Positions 8,863 through 18,372 of a stretch of 64,000 nt of DNA are shown piece after piece. Numbering within the stretch: the stretch's first letter is position 1; each line of letters starts with the position of its first letter. The stretch spans positions 496,001-560,000 of the forward strand of contig NZ_JACGWV010000003.1 of assembly GCF_014137995.1 (NCBI RefSeq), in the 5' to 3' direction. The translations under genes were made by a program, and so were the position numbers. The notes under the pieces are model-generated. The model was not told where the DNA came from. It was given only the letters and a program-made list of their open reading frames with translations, and ran no database searches. The stretch comes from Promicromonospora sukumoe (GTDB taxonomy: Bacteria > Actinomycetota > Actinomycetes > Actinomycetales > Cellulomonadaceae).

Positions 8863-9756
8863 GTGGCCGTGGCCGGTCGCCGCCCACCGAGCCTCCGCGT
8901 CTCCGCGGCCGGCTGGAGTTTCGTGACGCCCTTCCTGGTGGTCTTCGCGCTGTTCATCGTGACGCCGCTGGTCTACTCGATGTACCTCAGCCTGTTCCGC
9001 AACCAGCTCATGGGCGGGACCACGTTCGCGGGGTTCGACAACTACGTGACCGCCTTCACCGACCCCAAGCTCTGGGACGGCGCCGGGCGGGTCGGGCTGT
9101 TCCTGCTGGTCCAGGTGCCGATCATGCTGGGCATCGCCCTGATCGCCGCGCTCGCGATCGACAGCGGCCGCCTGCACGGCAAGAGCTTCTTCCGCGTGGC
9201 GCTGTTCCTGCCGTACGCCGTGCCCGGCGTCGTCGCGGTGCTGATGTGGGGCTTCATGTACGACGACCGGCTCGGCCTCACCGGCAGCCTGAACGACCTG
9301 GTCGGCTTCCCGCTCATCGATCCGTACACCAAGCAGTGGATCCTCACCGCGATCGGCAACATCGTGACCTGGGAGTTCGTGGGTTACAACATGCTGATCC
9401 TGTACGCGGCGCTGAAGACGGTGCCGCTCGAGATCTACGAGGCGGCGGCCATCGACGGCGCCAACCAGTTCCGGATCGTGCGGTCCATCAAGATCCCCGC
9501 CGTCCGCGGCGCGCTGGTGATCGCGACGATCTTCTCGATCCTCGGCAGCTTCCAGCTGTTCAACGAGCCGAACGTCCTCAAGGAGATCCAGCCGGCCCTG
9601 ATCTCGACCTACTACACGCCGAACATCTACGCCTACAACCTGACCTTCGTGGGCAACCAGGTGAGCTACGCCGCCACGGTCGCGATCGTGATGGGCCTGG
9701 TCACCGCGGTCGTCGCCTACGTGGTGCAGCTCCGCGGCACCCGGAGGGAGATCTGA
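8863..9756 (+). CDS. CUT1 sugar ABC transporter permease, MalF/UgpA type
   Basis: 297 aa, six membrane segments. Carries the EAA loop (YEAAAIDGANQFRIVRSIKIP, near residues 193-213) that docks the ATPase. First gene of a permease-permease-binding protein operon that contains no ATPase, so it would depend on an ATPase encoded elsewhere, as MsiK serves several CUT1 systems in Streptomyces (family knowledge; application here is inference). GTG start behind a strong GGGGAAAGGGG ribosome site. Its stop overlaps the next start (TGATG). The sugar carried is unknown. Confidence 0.9.
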   Translation: MAVAGRRPPSLRVSAAGWSFVTPFLVVFALFIVTPLVYSMYLSLFRNQLMGGTTFAGFDNYVTAFTDPKLWDGAGRVGLFLLVQVPIMLGIALIAALAIDSGRLHGKSFFRVALFLPYAVPGVVAVLMWGFMYDDRLGLTGSLNDLVGFPLIDPYTKQWILTAIGNIVTWEFVGYNMLILYAALKTVPLEIYEAAAIDGANQFRIVRSIKIPAVRGALVIATIFSILGSFQLFNEPNVLKEIQPALISTYYTPNIYAYNLTFVGNQVSYAATVAIVMGLVTAVVAYVVQLRGTRREI

Positions 9757-10619
9757 TGGCCGGCTACTCGTACGACCGACCGCGCAAGTCGATCACCCTG
9801 ACCGTCCTGCTGGGCGCGCTGCTGATCTACTCGATCCTGCCGCTGGTCTGGATGCTGTTCAGCGTCACCAAGACCCAGCCCGAGCTGCTCAGCTCGTTCG
9901 GGCTGTGGTTCTCCGGGCCCTTCTCCTTCTTCGACAACGTGCAGGCCGTCGTCACGCGCGACGACGGCGTCTTCCTGAAGTGGTTCGCCAACACGCTGGT
10001 GTACGTGGTCGTGGGCGCCGGCGGCGCCACGGTCCTCGCGACCGCCGCCGGGTACGGCCTGGCCAAGTACCGGTTCCGCGGCCGCAACGCGGTGTTCGCC
10101 GTCATCCTCGGGGCGATCGCCGTGCCCGGCACCGCCCTCGCGGTGCCCACGTTCCTGCTGTTCAGCCAGTGGGGCCTGACCAACACCATGTGGGCGGTGA
10201 TCCTGCCGTCGCTCGTCTCGCCGTTCGGGCTCTACCTCATGTGGGTGTTCTCCGCGGAGGCGGTGCCCACCGAGATCCTGGAGGCCGCCCGGGTCGACGG
10301 CTCGGGCGAGTGGCGCACCTTCTTCACGATCTCGCTGCGCCTCCTGGCGCCCGGCATCGTGACGGTGGCGCTGTTCGCGATCGTCGCCACGTGGAACAAC
10401 TACTTCCTGCCGCTGATCATGCTCAACGACCCGAACCTGTACCCCCTCGTGCTCGGGCTGTACCAGTGGCTCGCGGACGCGTCCGGCATCGGCGCGCAGC
10501 CGGTGTTCAACCTGGTCATCACGGGCTCGTTCCTGACGATCCTGCCGATCGTCGTCGTGTTCCTGGTGCTCCAGCGCTACTGGCAGTCCGGCCTGAACGC
10601 GGGCAGCGTCAAGGCCTGA
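9756..10619 (+). CDS. CUT1 sugar ABC transporter permease, MalG/UgpE type
   Basis: 287 aa, six membrane segments. EAA loop LEAARVDGSGEWRTFFTISLRLLAPG near residues 175-200, then the QRYWQSGLNAGSVKA tail typical of MalG-type permeases. Start ATG overlaps the stop of the upstream permease by one base, so the two are translationally coupled. It would pair with that permease to form the membrane channel. Confidence 0.9.
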   Translation: MAGYSYDRPRKSITLTVLLGALLIYSILPLVWMLFSVTKTQPELLSSFGLWFSGPFSFFDNVQAVVTRDDGVFLKWFANTLVYVVVGAGGATVLATAAGYGLAKYRFRGRNAVFAVILGAIAVPGTALAVPTFLLFSQWGLTNTMWAVILPSLVSPFGLYLMWVFSAEAVPTEILEAARVDGSGEWRTFFTISLRLLAPGIVTVALFAIVATWNNYFLPLIMLNDPNLYPLVLGLYQWLADASGIGAQPVFNLVITGSFLTILPIVVVFLVLQRYWQSGLNAGSVKA

Positions 10620-10680
10620 CCGACGTCGGCCCGGCCGGCACCGAGACCTGAACTACAACGATGTGGAAGAAGGAAGACCA

Positions 10681-12027
10681 ATGACCATCACCCGTAACCG
10701 CCGGGTCGCGCTCGGCGCCCTGGCCGCTCTGATGGCAGCCTCGCTCACCGCCTGCTCGGGTGGCGGGGACGACGGCGGCAGCGGCACCACCGAAGGCGCC
10801 GGCGCGGACGAGATCGAGGCCGCGCTCCAGGAGGGCGGCAGCATGACCTACTGGACCTGGACGCCCCAGGCCGAGACGCAGGTCGCCGCCTTCGAGAAGG
10901 CGTACCCGAACGTCGACGTGACCCTCGTGGACACGGTGGGCGCGGGCGACGCCAACACCAAGCTGCAGAACGCGCTCGCGGCCGGCGACGGTGTGCCCGA
11001 CGTCGTCCAGATCGAGTACCAGTCCATCCCGCAGTTCCAGCTCCCGGGCCAGCTCGTGGACCTCACCGCGTTCGGGTTCGCCGACCTGCAGGACCTGTAC
11101 ACGCCGTCCACCTGGGGCGCCGTCTCGCAGCAGGGCATCTGGGGCCTGCCGCAGGACTCCGGCCCGATGGCGTTCTTCTACAACCAGGAGGTGTTCGACG
11201 CCGCGGGCGTCGAGGTGCCGACCACCTGGGACGAGTACATCGACGCAGCCCGGAAGATCAAGGAGCACGACCCCAAGACCTGCATCGGCAACGACACGGG
11301 CGACGCGGGCTTCACCACCAGCATGATCTGGCAGGCCGGCGGCACCCCGTTCCAGACCGAGAACGGCGCCGTCACCATCGACCTGGCCGACGAGGGCACC
11401 ACCAAGTGGGCCGACATGTACCAGCCGCTCATCGACGACGAGCTGCTGTGCCAGCTCCCGGGCTGGAGCGACCAGTGGTACGGCGCCCTCAACGACGGCA
11501 CCATCGGCTCGGTGGCGCTGGGCGCGTGGATGCCCGGCATCCTCGAGGACGGCGTGCCCGACGGCAAGGGCAAGTGGCGCGTGGCCCCGATGCCGACCTA
11601 CGACGGCACCCCGGTCAACGCCGAGAACGGCGGCAGCGCCGAGGCGATCCCGGGCGCGGCGGAGAACAAGCTGCTCGCGGCCGGCTTCCTGAAGTGGCTC
11701 AACTCGAGCGACGAGTCGATCGAGGAGTTCATGGCGACCGGCGGCTTCCCCGCCACCGTCAAGCAGCTCGAGTCCCCGGAGTTCCTGGGCTACGAGTCCG
11801 AGTACTTCGGCGGGCAGAAGATCAACGAGGTGCTCGCCGCGGGCGCGTCCGACGTCAACGAGGGCTGGCAGTACCTGCCGTGGCAGTCGTACGCGAACAG
11901 CATCTTCGCGGACACCGTGGGCCAGTCCTACCTCGACAAGTCCTCGCTGCTGGACGGCCTCGCCGCCTGGCAGGACGAGAACGTGTCCTACGGCACGGAG
12001 CAGGGCTTCGAGGTCAACGGCGGCTGA
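10681..12027 (+). CDS. CUT1 sugar-binding lipoprotein
   Basis: 448 aa. Lipoprotein signal peptide with lipobox LTAC and lipidated Cys25, a Gly/Asp/Thr spacer, then a type-I solute-binding protein of the CUT1 group (blocks WTPQAETQVAAFEKAYPNV, GVPDVVQIEY, VEVPTTWDEY, IPGAAENK). The ligand is unknown; the setting suggests an arabinose-containing oligosaccharide. ATG 10681 has AAGGAA upstream. The binding-protein gene comes last in this operon, whereas CUT1 operons usually begin with it. A family A palindrome follows. Confidence 0.92.
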   Translation: MTITRNRRVALGALAALMAASLTACSGGGDDGGSGTTEGAGADEIEAALQEGGSMTYWTWTPQAETQVAAFEKAYPNVDVTLVDTVGAGDANTKLQNALAAGDGVPDVVQIEYQSIPQFQLPGQLVDLTAFGFADLQDLYTPSTWGAVSQQGIWGLPQDSGPMAFFYNQEVFDAAGVEVPTTWDEYIDAARKIKEHDPKTCIGNDTGDAGFTTSMIWQAGGTPFQTENGAVTIDLADEGTTKWADMYQPLIDDELLCQLPGWSDQWYGALNDGTIGSVALGAWMPGILEDGVPDGKGKWRVAPMPTYDGTPVNAENGGSAEAIPGAAENKLLAAGFLKWLNSSDESIEEFMATGGFPATVKQLESPEFLGYESEYFGGQKINEVLAAGASDVNEGWQYLPWQSYANSIFADTVGQSYLDKSSLLDGLAAWQDENVSYGTEQGFEVNGG

Positions 12028-12040
12028 CAGCCGCGCCGCA

Positions 12041-12086
12041 CGTGTCAGACCCCCAGGTCCCTCGGGTGACCTGGGGGTCTGACACG
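12041..12086. repeat. Palindromic repeat family A, copy 2
   Basis: CGTGTCAGAC..GTCTGACACG palindrome directly after the CUT1 operon. The variable part reads CCCCAGG on the left and CCTGGGG on the right, fully paired, where other copies pair GCACAGG with CCTGTGC. Probable terminator or 3'-end stabiliser. Confidence 0.88.
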
Positions 12087-12109
12087 CTTGCCGTGGTCCG
12101 GGGACCGGC

Positions 12110-12138
12110 TTGGGTGCAGCGTTGTCGGCAGGTATCGT
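12110..12138 (+). promoter_or_regulatory. Candidate araBDA promoter
   Basis: TTGGGT at 12110-12115 and TATCGT at 12133-12138 are 17 nt apart and resemble -35 and -10 boxes. The predicted start point near 12145 falls inside the operator at 12138-12151, as expected for steric repression. The mRNA leader would be about 100 nt. Confidence 0.5.
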
Positions 12139-12151
12139 GTGAGCGCTAACA
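12138..12151. promoter_or_regulatory. lac-like operator of araBDA
   Basis: TGTGAGCGCTAACA, a near-perfect palindrome, identical in all 14 bases to the site at 17165 before the YtfQ-type importer and close to the ideal E. coli lac operator. Expected binding site of the LacI protein at 6515 (inference). Confidence 0.75.
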
Positions 12152-12247
12152 TCGCCGAGGCGGTGAGCGGGTCGCCCTGCGGGTGGCCCGACGACGGAGA
12201 CACGAGCTACGCCTCGCGACGGTGCGGGCAGGACGGAGCGGTCCACG

Positions 12248-13912
12248 ATGGTGGAGCGGCAGGACGAAGGGGCGGCGCGGCTCGCGGACCACCGGGAGGC
12301 GATCGAGCAGGGGCGGACCGCCCTCGGCATCGAGCTCGGCTCCACCCGGATCAAGGCGTGCCTGGTCGGACCGGACAACGCGCCGCTCGCGAGCGGCAGC
12401 CACGACTGGGAGAACCAGCTCGTCGACGACGTGTGGACCTACTCGCTGGAGGCCGTCTGGTCCGGCCTGCGGGGGGCGGTCGCGGCGCTGCTGGCCGACG
12501 TCGAGGAGCAGTACGGCGTGCGGCCCGCCACGTTCGGCGCCCTCGGCGTCTCGGCGATGATGCACGGCTACCTCGCGTTCGACGCCGACGACGAGCTGCT
12601 GGTCCCGTTCCGGACCTGGCGGAACACGAGCACCGAGCGGGCGGCCACGGAGCTGACCGGCCTGTTCGGCCACAACGTGCCGCTGCGCTGGTCGGTCGCG
12701 CACCTGTACCAGGCGATCCTCGACGAGGAGGCGCACGTGCCGCAGGTGCGGCACGTCACGACGCTCGCCGGGTACGTGCACTGGCGGCTCACCGGGCAGC
12801 AGGTGCTCGGCGTGGGCGACGCCTCGGGCATGTTCCCGATCGACGCTGCGACCCGGGAGTACGACCCGCGGATGCTGGCGCAGTTCGACGAGGCGGCCGC
12901 CGGCCGCGGCTTCGGCCGCGGCATCGCGGACCTGCTGCCCGGTGTCCTGCCGGCCGGCGCGGACGCCGGTGCGCTCACCGAGGAGGGTGCGGCCCTGCTG
13001 GACCCGTCGGGCACGCTCCGGCCGGGCATCCCGTTCTGCCCGCCCGAGGGCGACGCCGGCACCGGCATGGTCGCGACCAACTCGGTGGCGCCGCGCACAG
13101 GCAACGTCAGCGCCGGGACCAGCATCTTCGCGATGGTCGTCCTGGAGAAGCCGCTGGAGCGCGTGCACGAGGAGCTGGACGTCGTCACCACCCCCGCGGG
13201 CGACCTCGTGGCGATGGTGCACTGCAACAACGGGGCCAGCGAGCTGGGCGTCTGGGCCGAGGTCTTCGGCCAGTTCGCGGCGGCCCTGGGGCAGCCCGCC
13301 GAGCCGGGCGCCGTCTTCGAGGCGTTCCTGCGGTCCGCCCTGGACGGGGACGCCGACGGCGGCGGCCTGCTCGCCTACAACTACCTGTCGGGCGAGCCGA
13401 TCACCGGCCTGGAGGCCGGGCGCCCGCTGTTCACGCGCACCCCGGACAGCCGGCTCACGCTCGCCAACTTCGCCCGCACCCAGGTGTACAGCGCGTTCGG
13501 TACCCTGAGCCTGGGCATGCGCGTGCTCGCGCAGGAGCAGGTCGAGCTGGACGCGATGTTCGCGCACGGCGGCATGTTCAAGACCGCGGGCGTGGCCCAG
13601 CGCCTGCTGGCCGCGGCGCTCGGCGCGCCGGTGGCCGTGGGCCGCACGGCCGGCGAGGGCGGGGCCTGGGGCATCGCGGTGCTGGCCGCCTACCGGGCCT
13701 CGGCGCGGGGCGCCGAGCTGCCCGGGCAGAGCCTGGGCGAGTACCTGGGCGCCGAAGTGTTCGCGGACGCCGCGCTCGACGTCGTCGAGCCCGACGCCGC
13801 CGACGTGGCGGGCTTCGCCGCCTTCCTGGAGCGCTACAGCGCGGGCCTGGCGGTCGAGCGCGCCGCCGTCGCCGCGCTGCGGAACCGAGACACGACGCAG
13901 GAGATCCACTGA
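12248..13912 (+). CDS. araB: FGGY-family kinase, probable L-ribulokinase
   Basis: Phosphorylates L-ribulose to L-ribulose 5-phosphate, second step of L-arabinose breakdown (role inferred from araD and araA next door). 554 aa; FGGY N-domain with phosphate loop [10 protein letters not shown] (28-37), C-domain with [10 protein letters not shown] and [10 protein letters not shown] blocks. The sequence looks more like the xylulokinase branch of the FGGY family than like enteric AraB, so xylulose could also be a substrate. ATG with GGAGCGG upstream. First gene of araB-araD-araA; stop overlaps the araD start. Confidence 0.88.
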   Translation: MVERQDEGAARLADHREAIEQGRTALGIELGSTRIKACLVGPDNAPLASGSHDWENQLVDDVWTYSLEAVWSGLRGAVAALLADVEEQYGVRPATFGALGVSAMMHGYLAFDADDELLVPFRTWRNTSTERAATELTGLFGHNVPLRWSVAHLYQAILDEEAHVPQVRHVTTLAGYVHWRLTGQQVLGVGDASGMFPIDAATREYDPRMLAQFDEAAAGRGFGRGIADLLPGVLPAGADAGALTEEGAALLDPSGTLRPGIPFCPPEGDAGTGMVATNSVAPRTGNVSAGTSIFAMVVLEKPLERVHEELDVVTTPAGDLVAMVHCNNGASELGVWAEVFGQFAAALGQPAEPGAVFEAFLRSALDGDADGGGLLAYNYLSGEPITGLEAGRPLFTRTPDSRLTLANFARTQVYSAFGTLSLGMRVLAQEQVELDAMFAHGGMFKTAGVAQRLLAAALGAPVAVGRTAGEGGAWGIAVLAAYRASARGAELPGQSLGEYLGAEVFADAALDVVEPDAADVAGFAAFLERYSAGLAVERAAVAALRNRDTTQEIH

Positions 13913-14652
13913 TGAGCAAGACACTGACCGACTACTCGCAGGCGGTCCAGGAGGAGGTGGCGCGCGTCCGCGCCGTCGTCTCGGACCTGCACGCCGAGCT
14001 GCCGCGCTGGGACCTGGTGGTCTGGACCGCGGGCAACGTGTCGCAGCGGGTGCCGAACATCGACGTGCCGGACGGCAGCGCCGACCTGTTCGTCATCAAG
14101 CCGTCGGGTGTCTCGTACGACGACCTCACCCCGGCCGACATGGTGGTCTGCGACCTCGACGGGACCCTCGTCGACGGTACGCGGGCGCCGTCGTCGGACA
14201 CCGCGGCGCACGCCTACGTGTACACGCACATGCCCGAGGTGGGCGGCGTCGTGCACACGCACTCGACGTACGCGACGGCGTGGGCCGCGCGTGGCGAGGA
14301 GGTGCCCTGCGTGCTGACGATGATGGCCGACGAGTTCGGCGGGCCGGTCCCGGTGGGCCCGTTCGCGATCATCGGCGACGACTCGATCGGCCGGGGCATC
14401 GTCGAGACGCTGAGCGGCCACCGCAGCCCCGCCGTGCTGATGCAGAACCACGGCCCGTTCACCATCGGCAAGGACGCGCGCGCAGCCGTGAAGGCCGCCG
14501 TCATGGTCGAGGAGGTGGCCCGCACGGTGCACGTCGCGCGCCAGCTCGGCGACCCCCTGCCCATCGAGCAGCAGCACATCGACGCCCTCTACGACCGCTA
14601 CCAGAACGTCTACGGCCAGCAGGCCGCGACCACCACGGAAGGACAGGCATGA
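13912..14652 (+). CDS. araD: L-ribulose-5-phosphate 4-epimerase
   Basis: Converts L-ribulose 5-phosphate to D-xylulose 5-phosphate for entry into the pentose phosphate pathway. 246 aa, class II aldolase/epimerase fold. The zinc site is seen in [13 protein letters not shown] (H115 and H117) and the substrate loop in [11 protein letters not shown]. Start ATG overlaps the araB stop (TGATG), with CAGGAG upstream; its stop overlaps the araA start (ATGA). Third step of the arabinose pathway. Confidence 0.94.
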   Translation: MSKTLTDYSQAVQEEVARVRAVVSDLHAELPRWDLVVWTAGNVSQRVPNIDVPDGSADLFVIKPSGVSYDDLTPADMVVCDLDGTLVDGTRAPSSDTAAHAYVYTHMPEVGGVVHTHSTYATAWAARGEEVPCVLTMMADEFGGPVPVGPFAIIGDDSIGRGIVETLSGHRSPAVLMQNHGPFTIGKDARAAVKAAVMVEEVARTVHVARQLGDPLPIEQQHIDALYDRYQNVYGQQAATTTEGQA

Positions 14653-16163
14653 GCACCAAGCCCTACGCGGACCGTGAGGTCTGGTTCCTCACCGGGAGCC
14701 AGGACCTCTATGGCGAGGAGACGCTCGCCCAGGTCGCGGAGCAGTCGCAGGAGGTCGCCCGCGTGCTGGGCGAGTCCTCCGACGTGCCGGTCAAGGTCGT
14801 GTGGAAGCCCGTCCTGAAGGACTCGTCGGCCATCCGCCGCGCCATGCTGGACGCGAACGGTGACGACAAGGTGCTGGGCGTCATCACCTGGATGCACACG
14901 TTCAGCCCCGCCAAGATGTGGATCGCGGGCCTGGACGCGCTGCGCAAGCCGCTGCTGCACCTGCACACGCAGGCGAACGTCGAGCTCCCCTGGGACGACA
15001 TCGACATGGACTTCATGAACCTCAACCAGGCCGCGCACGGTGACCGCGAGTACGCGTACATCGCCACGCGGCTCGGCGTCGCGCGGACCACGGTGGTGGG
15101 GCACGTCTCCAACCCGGCCGTGACCCGCCGGGTGGGCACCTGGGTGCGCGGCGCGGCCGGCTGGGCCGCCACGCACGAGCTCAAGCTGGTCCGGTTCGGC
15201 GACAACATGCGCAACGTCGCGGTCACCGAGGGCGACAAGACCGAGGCCGAGCTGCGGTTCGGCGTCTCGGTGAACACCTGGGGCGTGAACGAGCTGGTCG
15301 CGGCGGTCGACGCCGTCGAGGAGACCGCGATCGACGCGCTCGTCGCGGAGTACGAGGCGAGGTACGACGTCGCCCCCGAACTGCGGGCCGGCGCCGAGCG
15401 GCACGACTCGCTGCGCTACGCCGCGCGCCAGGAGATCGCCCTGGAGGGCTTCCTGGAGGCGGCCGGCGCCAAGGCGTTCACGACCAACTTCGAGGACCTC
15501 GGCGCCCTGCGCCAGCTCCCCGGCCTCGCGGTGCAGCGCCTGATGGAGAAGGGCTACGGCTTCGGCGCCGAGGGCGACTGGAAGACGGCGGTGCTCGTGC
15601 GCGCGGCCAAGGTCATGGGCGAGGGGCTCCCGGGCGGCGCCTCCCTGATGGAGGACTACACCTACGACCTCACCCCGGGCTCCGAGCTGATCCTCGGCGC
15701 GCACATGCTGGAGGTCTGCCCGTCGCTGACCACCTCGACGCCGCGCATCGAGGTGCACCCGCTGGGTATCGGCGGCAAGGAGGACCCGGTCCGCATGGTG
15801 TTCTCCGCGGACGCCGTCGAGGGCGCCGTCGTCGTGTCGCTCGCCGACATGCGCGACCGGTTCCGCCTGACGGCGAACGTGGTCGACGTCGTCACGCCGC
15901 CGCGCGACCTGCCGAACCTGCCCGTGGCCCGCGCCATGTGGGCGCCCCGGCCGTCGTTCGAGGTCTCCGCCGAGTCGTGGCTGACGGCGGGCGGCGCGCA
16001 CCACACCGTCATGTCGACGGCCGCCGGCATCGAGGCGTTCGAGGTGTTCGCGGACATCGCGCGCACCGAGCTGCTGGTCATCGACGAGGACACGACGCGC
16101 CGCGGCTTCGCCGACCAGGTGCGGCACAACCAGGCGTACTACCGCCTGGCCCAGGGCTTCTGA
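14649..16163 (+). CDS. araA: L-arabinose isomerase
   Basis: Isomerises L-arabinose to L-ribulose with Mn2+. 504 aa, typical length. N-terminal [17 protein letters not shown] block, the [17 protein letters not shown] segment, and the catalytic region with [19 protein letters not shown] and [12 protein letters not shown], which hold the acidic and histidine metal ligands of the family. Translationally coupled to araD. The operon ends about here: a family B palindrome separates it from the convergent GPP34 gene. Confidence 0.97.
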   Translation: MSTKPYADREVWFLTGSQDLYGEETLAQVAEQSQEVARVLGESSDVPVKVVWKPVLKDSSAIRRAMLDANGDDKVLGVITWMHTFSPAKMWIAGLDALRKPLLHLHTQANVELPWDDIDMDFMNLNQAAHGDREYAYIATRLGVARTTVVGHVSNPAVTRRVGTWVRGAAGWAATHELKLVRFGDNMRNVAVTEGDKTEAELRFGVSVNTWGVNELVAAVDAVEETAIDALVAEYEARYDVAPELRAGAERHDSLRYAARQEIALEGFLEAAGAKAFTTNFEDLGALRQLPGLAVQRLMEKGYGFGAEGDWKTAVLVRAAKVMGEGLPGGASLMEDYTYDLTPGSELILGAHMLEVCPSLTTSTPRIEVHPLGIGGKEDPVRMVFSADAVEGAVVVSLADMRDRFRLTANVVDVVTPPRDLPNLPVARAMWAPRPSFEVSAESWLTAGGAHHTVMSTAAGIEAFEVFADIARTELLVIDEDTTRRGFADQVRHNQAYYRLAQGF

Positions 16164-16169
16164 CCCCTA

Positions 16170-16253
16170 CCGCTGGTCGAGCTTGTCGAGACCCGGGTCT
16201 CGACAGGCTCGAGGTCTCGACAGGCTCGAGGTCTCGACAGGCTCGACCAGCGG
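16170..16253. repeat. Palindromic repeat family B, copy 1, with triplicated arm
   Basis: Begins CCGCTGGTCGAGCTTGTCGA and ends with the complementary GGTCTCGACAGGCTCGACC-type arm. The right arm is triplicated: three 17-nt units GTCTCGACAGGCTCGAG at 16197, 16214 and 16231. It lies between the convergent ends of araA and the GPP34 gene and probably terminates both. Confidence 0.85.
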
Positions 16254-16259
16254 TACTCG

Positions 16260-16949
16260 TCAGGTGGTGCCCGCCGTGGTCGCGGCCGTCGACGAGGCCA
16301 TGACCGCGATCATCACCGCGTTGAGGTCGTCGATCGCCCGCTTCACCGCGGCGCCCGCCCACTCCGACTCCGCGATCTCCTTGGCGCGCCGCTTCAGCTC
16401 GCGCCGGTCCTGGTCCGGGTAGATCTTGCGGGTCAGGTCGGTCGCGAGCAGCAGCGAGACGAGGGCCGCCGTCCGCTCGTCGGGCGCCGTGTCGCCGGTC
16501 AGCGCCGCCAGCACGCGCTCGCGGACGGCGGCCTCCGGCGCGGGGTCGTGCGCGGGCCACGTGGTGCTGGGGAACAGCCCGAGCACCTTGACCTGCTCCT
16601 CCCGCAGCACGCCCCGCGCGGCCAGCCCCTGCAGCAGCGCGTCGCGCAGCGTCCGGGCGACCCTGCCCTGCCCGACCTTCCCGATCGCGTCCTTGGGCCG
16701 CCGGCCGTCCAGGAGCCCGAGGATCTCGCGCTGCACCGGGTCCGACGGCGTGGACCGGCCGGTCACCCGGAACCGGCCCTTCTGACCGCCGTCGGCGCCG
16801 TCGGAGACGTCGAGGGCGCCGTCCAGCGTGAGCTGGGCGACCGACGCCCCGGTCAGCGCGAGCTGCAGGTGCTGCGTGCTGAGCAGCGGCCGGCCCGAGG
16901 CGTCGTCGAGCGCGAGGAGCAGGTACTCCTCGGCGAGGCCGATCTCCAT
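16260..16949 (-). CDS. GPP34 (GOLPH3-like) family protein
   Basis: 229 aa. The N-terminal IGLAEEYLLLALDD, the LTGASVAQLTLDGAL block and the C-terminal acidic/basic helices match the GPP34 family, which in eukaryotes (GOLPH3/Vps74) binds PI4P and glycosyltransferase tails. The bacterial role is unknown. ATG at 16949 chosen for GGGAGGGA upstream; the frame continues upstream without a ribosome site. It lies inside the arabinose island but has no obvious link to it. Confidence 0.85.
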   Translation of the reverse strand: MEIGLAEEYLLLALDDASGRPLLSTQHLQLALTGASVAQLTLDGALDVSDGADGGQKGRFRVTGRSTPSDPVQREILGLLDGRRPKDAIGKVGQGRVARTLRDALLQGLAARGVLREEQVKVLGLFPSTTWPAHDPAPEAAVRERVLAALTGDTAPDERTAALVSLLLATDLTRKIYPDQDRRELKRRAKEIAESEWAGAAVKRAIDDLNAVMIAVMASSTAATTAGTT

Positions 16950-17150
16950 GGTGGTCCCTCCCGGTCGTCGTGGCTGTGGGTTCCAGCAGACCACGCCGCG
17001 CGCGGCCGCGAGATCCCCCGCGCGGAGGAACCCGGCACCCCCACGGGGCGGAGACGAGCGGCGCATGCCTGTTTCGCCGGATTTGGCGAATCCCCTGCTC
17101 GGAGTGGGGCAAACCCGACAGACTCGTTACTCGAATGTGACGTGGCCCAC

Positions 17151-17178
17151 TTTCGGAGCCAATTTGTGAGCGCTAACA
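17151..17178 (+). promoter_or_regulatory. Promoter and lac-like operator of the YtfQ-type importer
   Basis: Operator TGTGAGCGCTAACA at 17165-17178, identical to the araBDA site. A -35-like TTTCGG at 17151-17156 and a -10-like TAACAT at 17174-17179 stand 17 nt apart, so the operator overlaps the -10 box. Shared repression of uptake and catabolism of L-arabinose is the natural reading. The rest of the 292-nt gap (16950-17241) shows nothing else. Confidence 0.7.
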
Positions 17179-17241
17179 TTCGAACCGGGCAAACTGCCGC
17201 TAGCACTCGCACGATGCCGTGCGGGATCTCAAGGAGGAGAC

Positions 17242-18246
17242 ATGGCACGCACGACCCTGACCCGTACCGTCCTGGCCGCAGTATCGGCAGCAGCACTGTT
17301 CGCGCTCGGCGCGTGCAGCTCGGACGCCGGCACCCAGACCGGCGGTGGCGGTGAGACCAACGCCGCCGACGACGGCGTCATCACCCTCGGGTTCTCCCAG
17401 GTGGGCGCCGAGTCCGGGTGGCGCGCCGCCAACACGAAGTCCATCCAGGACACGCTCACCGCGGAGAACGGCTTCGACCTCAAGTTCTCCGACGCGCAGC
17501 AGAAGCAGGAGAACCAGATCCAGGCGATCCGCTCCTACATCGCGCAGCAGGTGGACGTCATCGCGTTCTCCCCGGTGGTCGAGACCGGCTGGGACGCCGT
17601 CCTGCAGGAGGCCAAGGACGCCGGCATCCCCGTGATCCTCACGGACCGCGCCGTCGACTCCAGCGACGAGACCCTCTACGAGTCGTTCATCGGCTCCGAC
17701 TTCGTGCTCGAGGGCGAGATGGCCGGCCAGTGGGCGGCCGAGCAGTACGACGGCGAGGGCTACCAGGCCGTCGAGCTCCAGGGCACCACGGGCGCCGCCC
17801 CGGCGATCGACCGCAAGGACGGCTTCGAGTCGGCCATCGCGGGCTCCGACATCGAGATCATCGACAGCCAGACCGGCAACTTCACGCGGGCCGAGGGCAA
17901 GACCGTCATGGAGGGCTTCCTCAACGCCCACGACGACATCGACCTCGTGTTCGCGCACAACGACGACATGGGGCTCGGCGCCATCGAGGCCATCGAGGCC
18001 GCCGGCATGACGCCGGGCGAGGACATCAAGATCATCACGATCGACGCCGTCAAGGACGGCATGCAGGCGCTCGCCGACGGCAAGATCAACTACATCGTCG
18101 AGTGCAACCCGCTGCTCGGCCCGGACCTGGCGGACATCACCAAGAAGGTCCTCGCCGGCGAGGAGGTCGAGAAGCGCATCGTCGTCAAGGACGAGGCGTT
18201 CGACCAGGCGGCGGCCAAGGAAGCGCTGCCCACCCGCGAGTACTGA
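17242..18246 (+). CDS. CUT2 sugar-binding lipoprotein, YtfQ-like
   Basis: 334 aa. Lipobox ALGAC with Cys25, then a type-I (ribose/galactose-like) binding protein. Long stretches match the YtfQ group: LGFSQVGAESGWRAANT, QQKQENQIQAIRSYIAQQVD, FSPVVETGWDAVLQEAKDAGIP, VELQGTTGAAPAIDRKDGF and FAHNDDMGLGAIEAI. YtfQ of E. coli binds galactofuranose; YtfQ-like systems in Shewanella serve L-arabinose. The operator shared with araBDA favours arabinose here (inference). Strong AAGGAGGAG ribosome site. First gene of a four-gene operon. Confidence 0.93.
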   Translation: MARTTLTRTVLAAVSAAALFALGACSSDAGTQTGGGGETNAADDGVITLGFSQVGAESGWRAANTKSIQDTLTAENGFDLKFSDAQQKQENQIQAIRSYIAQQVDVIAFSPVVETGWDAVLQEAKDAGIPVILTDRAVDSSDETLYESFIGSDFVLEGEMAGQWAAEQYDGEGYQAVELQGTTGAAPAIDRKDGFESAIAGSDIEIIDSQTGNFTRAEGKTVMEGFLNAHDDIDLVFAHNDDMGLGAIEAIEAAGMTPGEDIKIITIDAVKDGMQALADGKINYIVECNPLLGPDLADITKKVLAGEEVEKRIVVKDEAFDQAAAKEALPTREY

Positions 18247-18283
18247 CGCCCCTGCCGCCAACCCCCGCGCTCGTGAGCCGCGT

Positions 18284-18333
18284 CCGCCGGTCGAGCTTGC
18301 CGAGACCCAGGTCTCGACAAGCTCGACCAGCGG
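18284..18333. repeat. Palindromic repeat family B, copy 2 (intra-operon)
   Basis: 24-nt arms (CCGCCGGTCGAGCTTG..) around a 2-nt centre, between the binding-protein and ATPase genes of the importer. A stable hairpin here could limit read-through or protect the upstream mRNA, giving more binding protein than transporter. Confidence 0.85.
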
Positions 18334-18372
18334 GTGGGTCCGCAACCCGGGGGCCACGTAAGAAGGTCGAGG

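Noticed and set aside
10652..10660. ACTACAACG before the first CUT1 binding-protein gene resembling the CAACGTTG operator
   Set aside because: Only half of the palindrome is present and it lies inside an operon between two genes, so chance similarity is more likely.
16197..16247. Short tandem repeats that might suggest a CRISPR array
   Set aside because: 17-nt units directly adjacent with no spacers, part of the family B palindrome, and no cas genes in the window.
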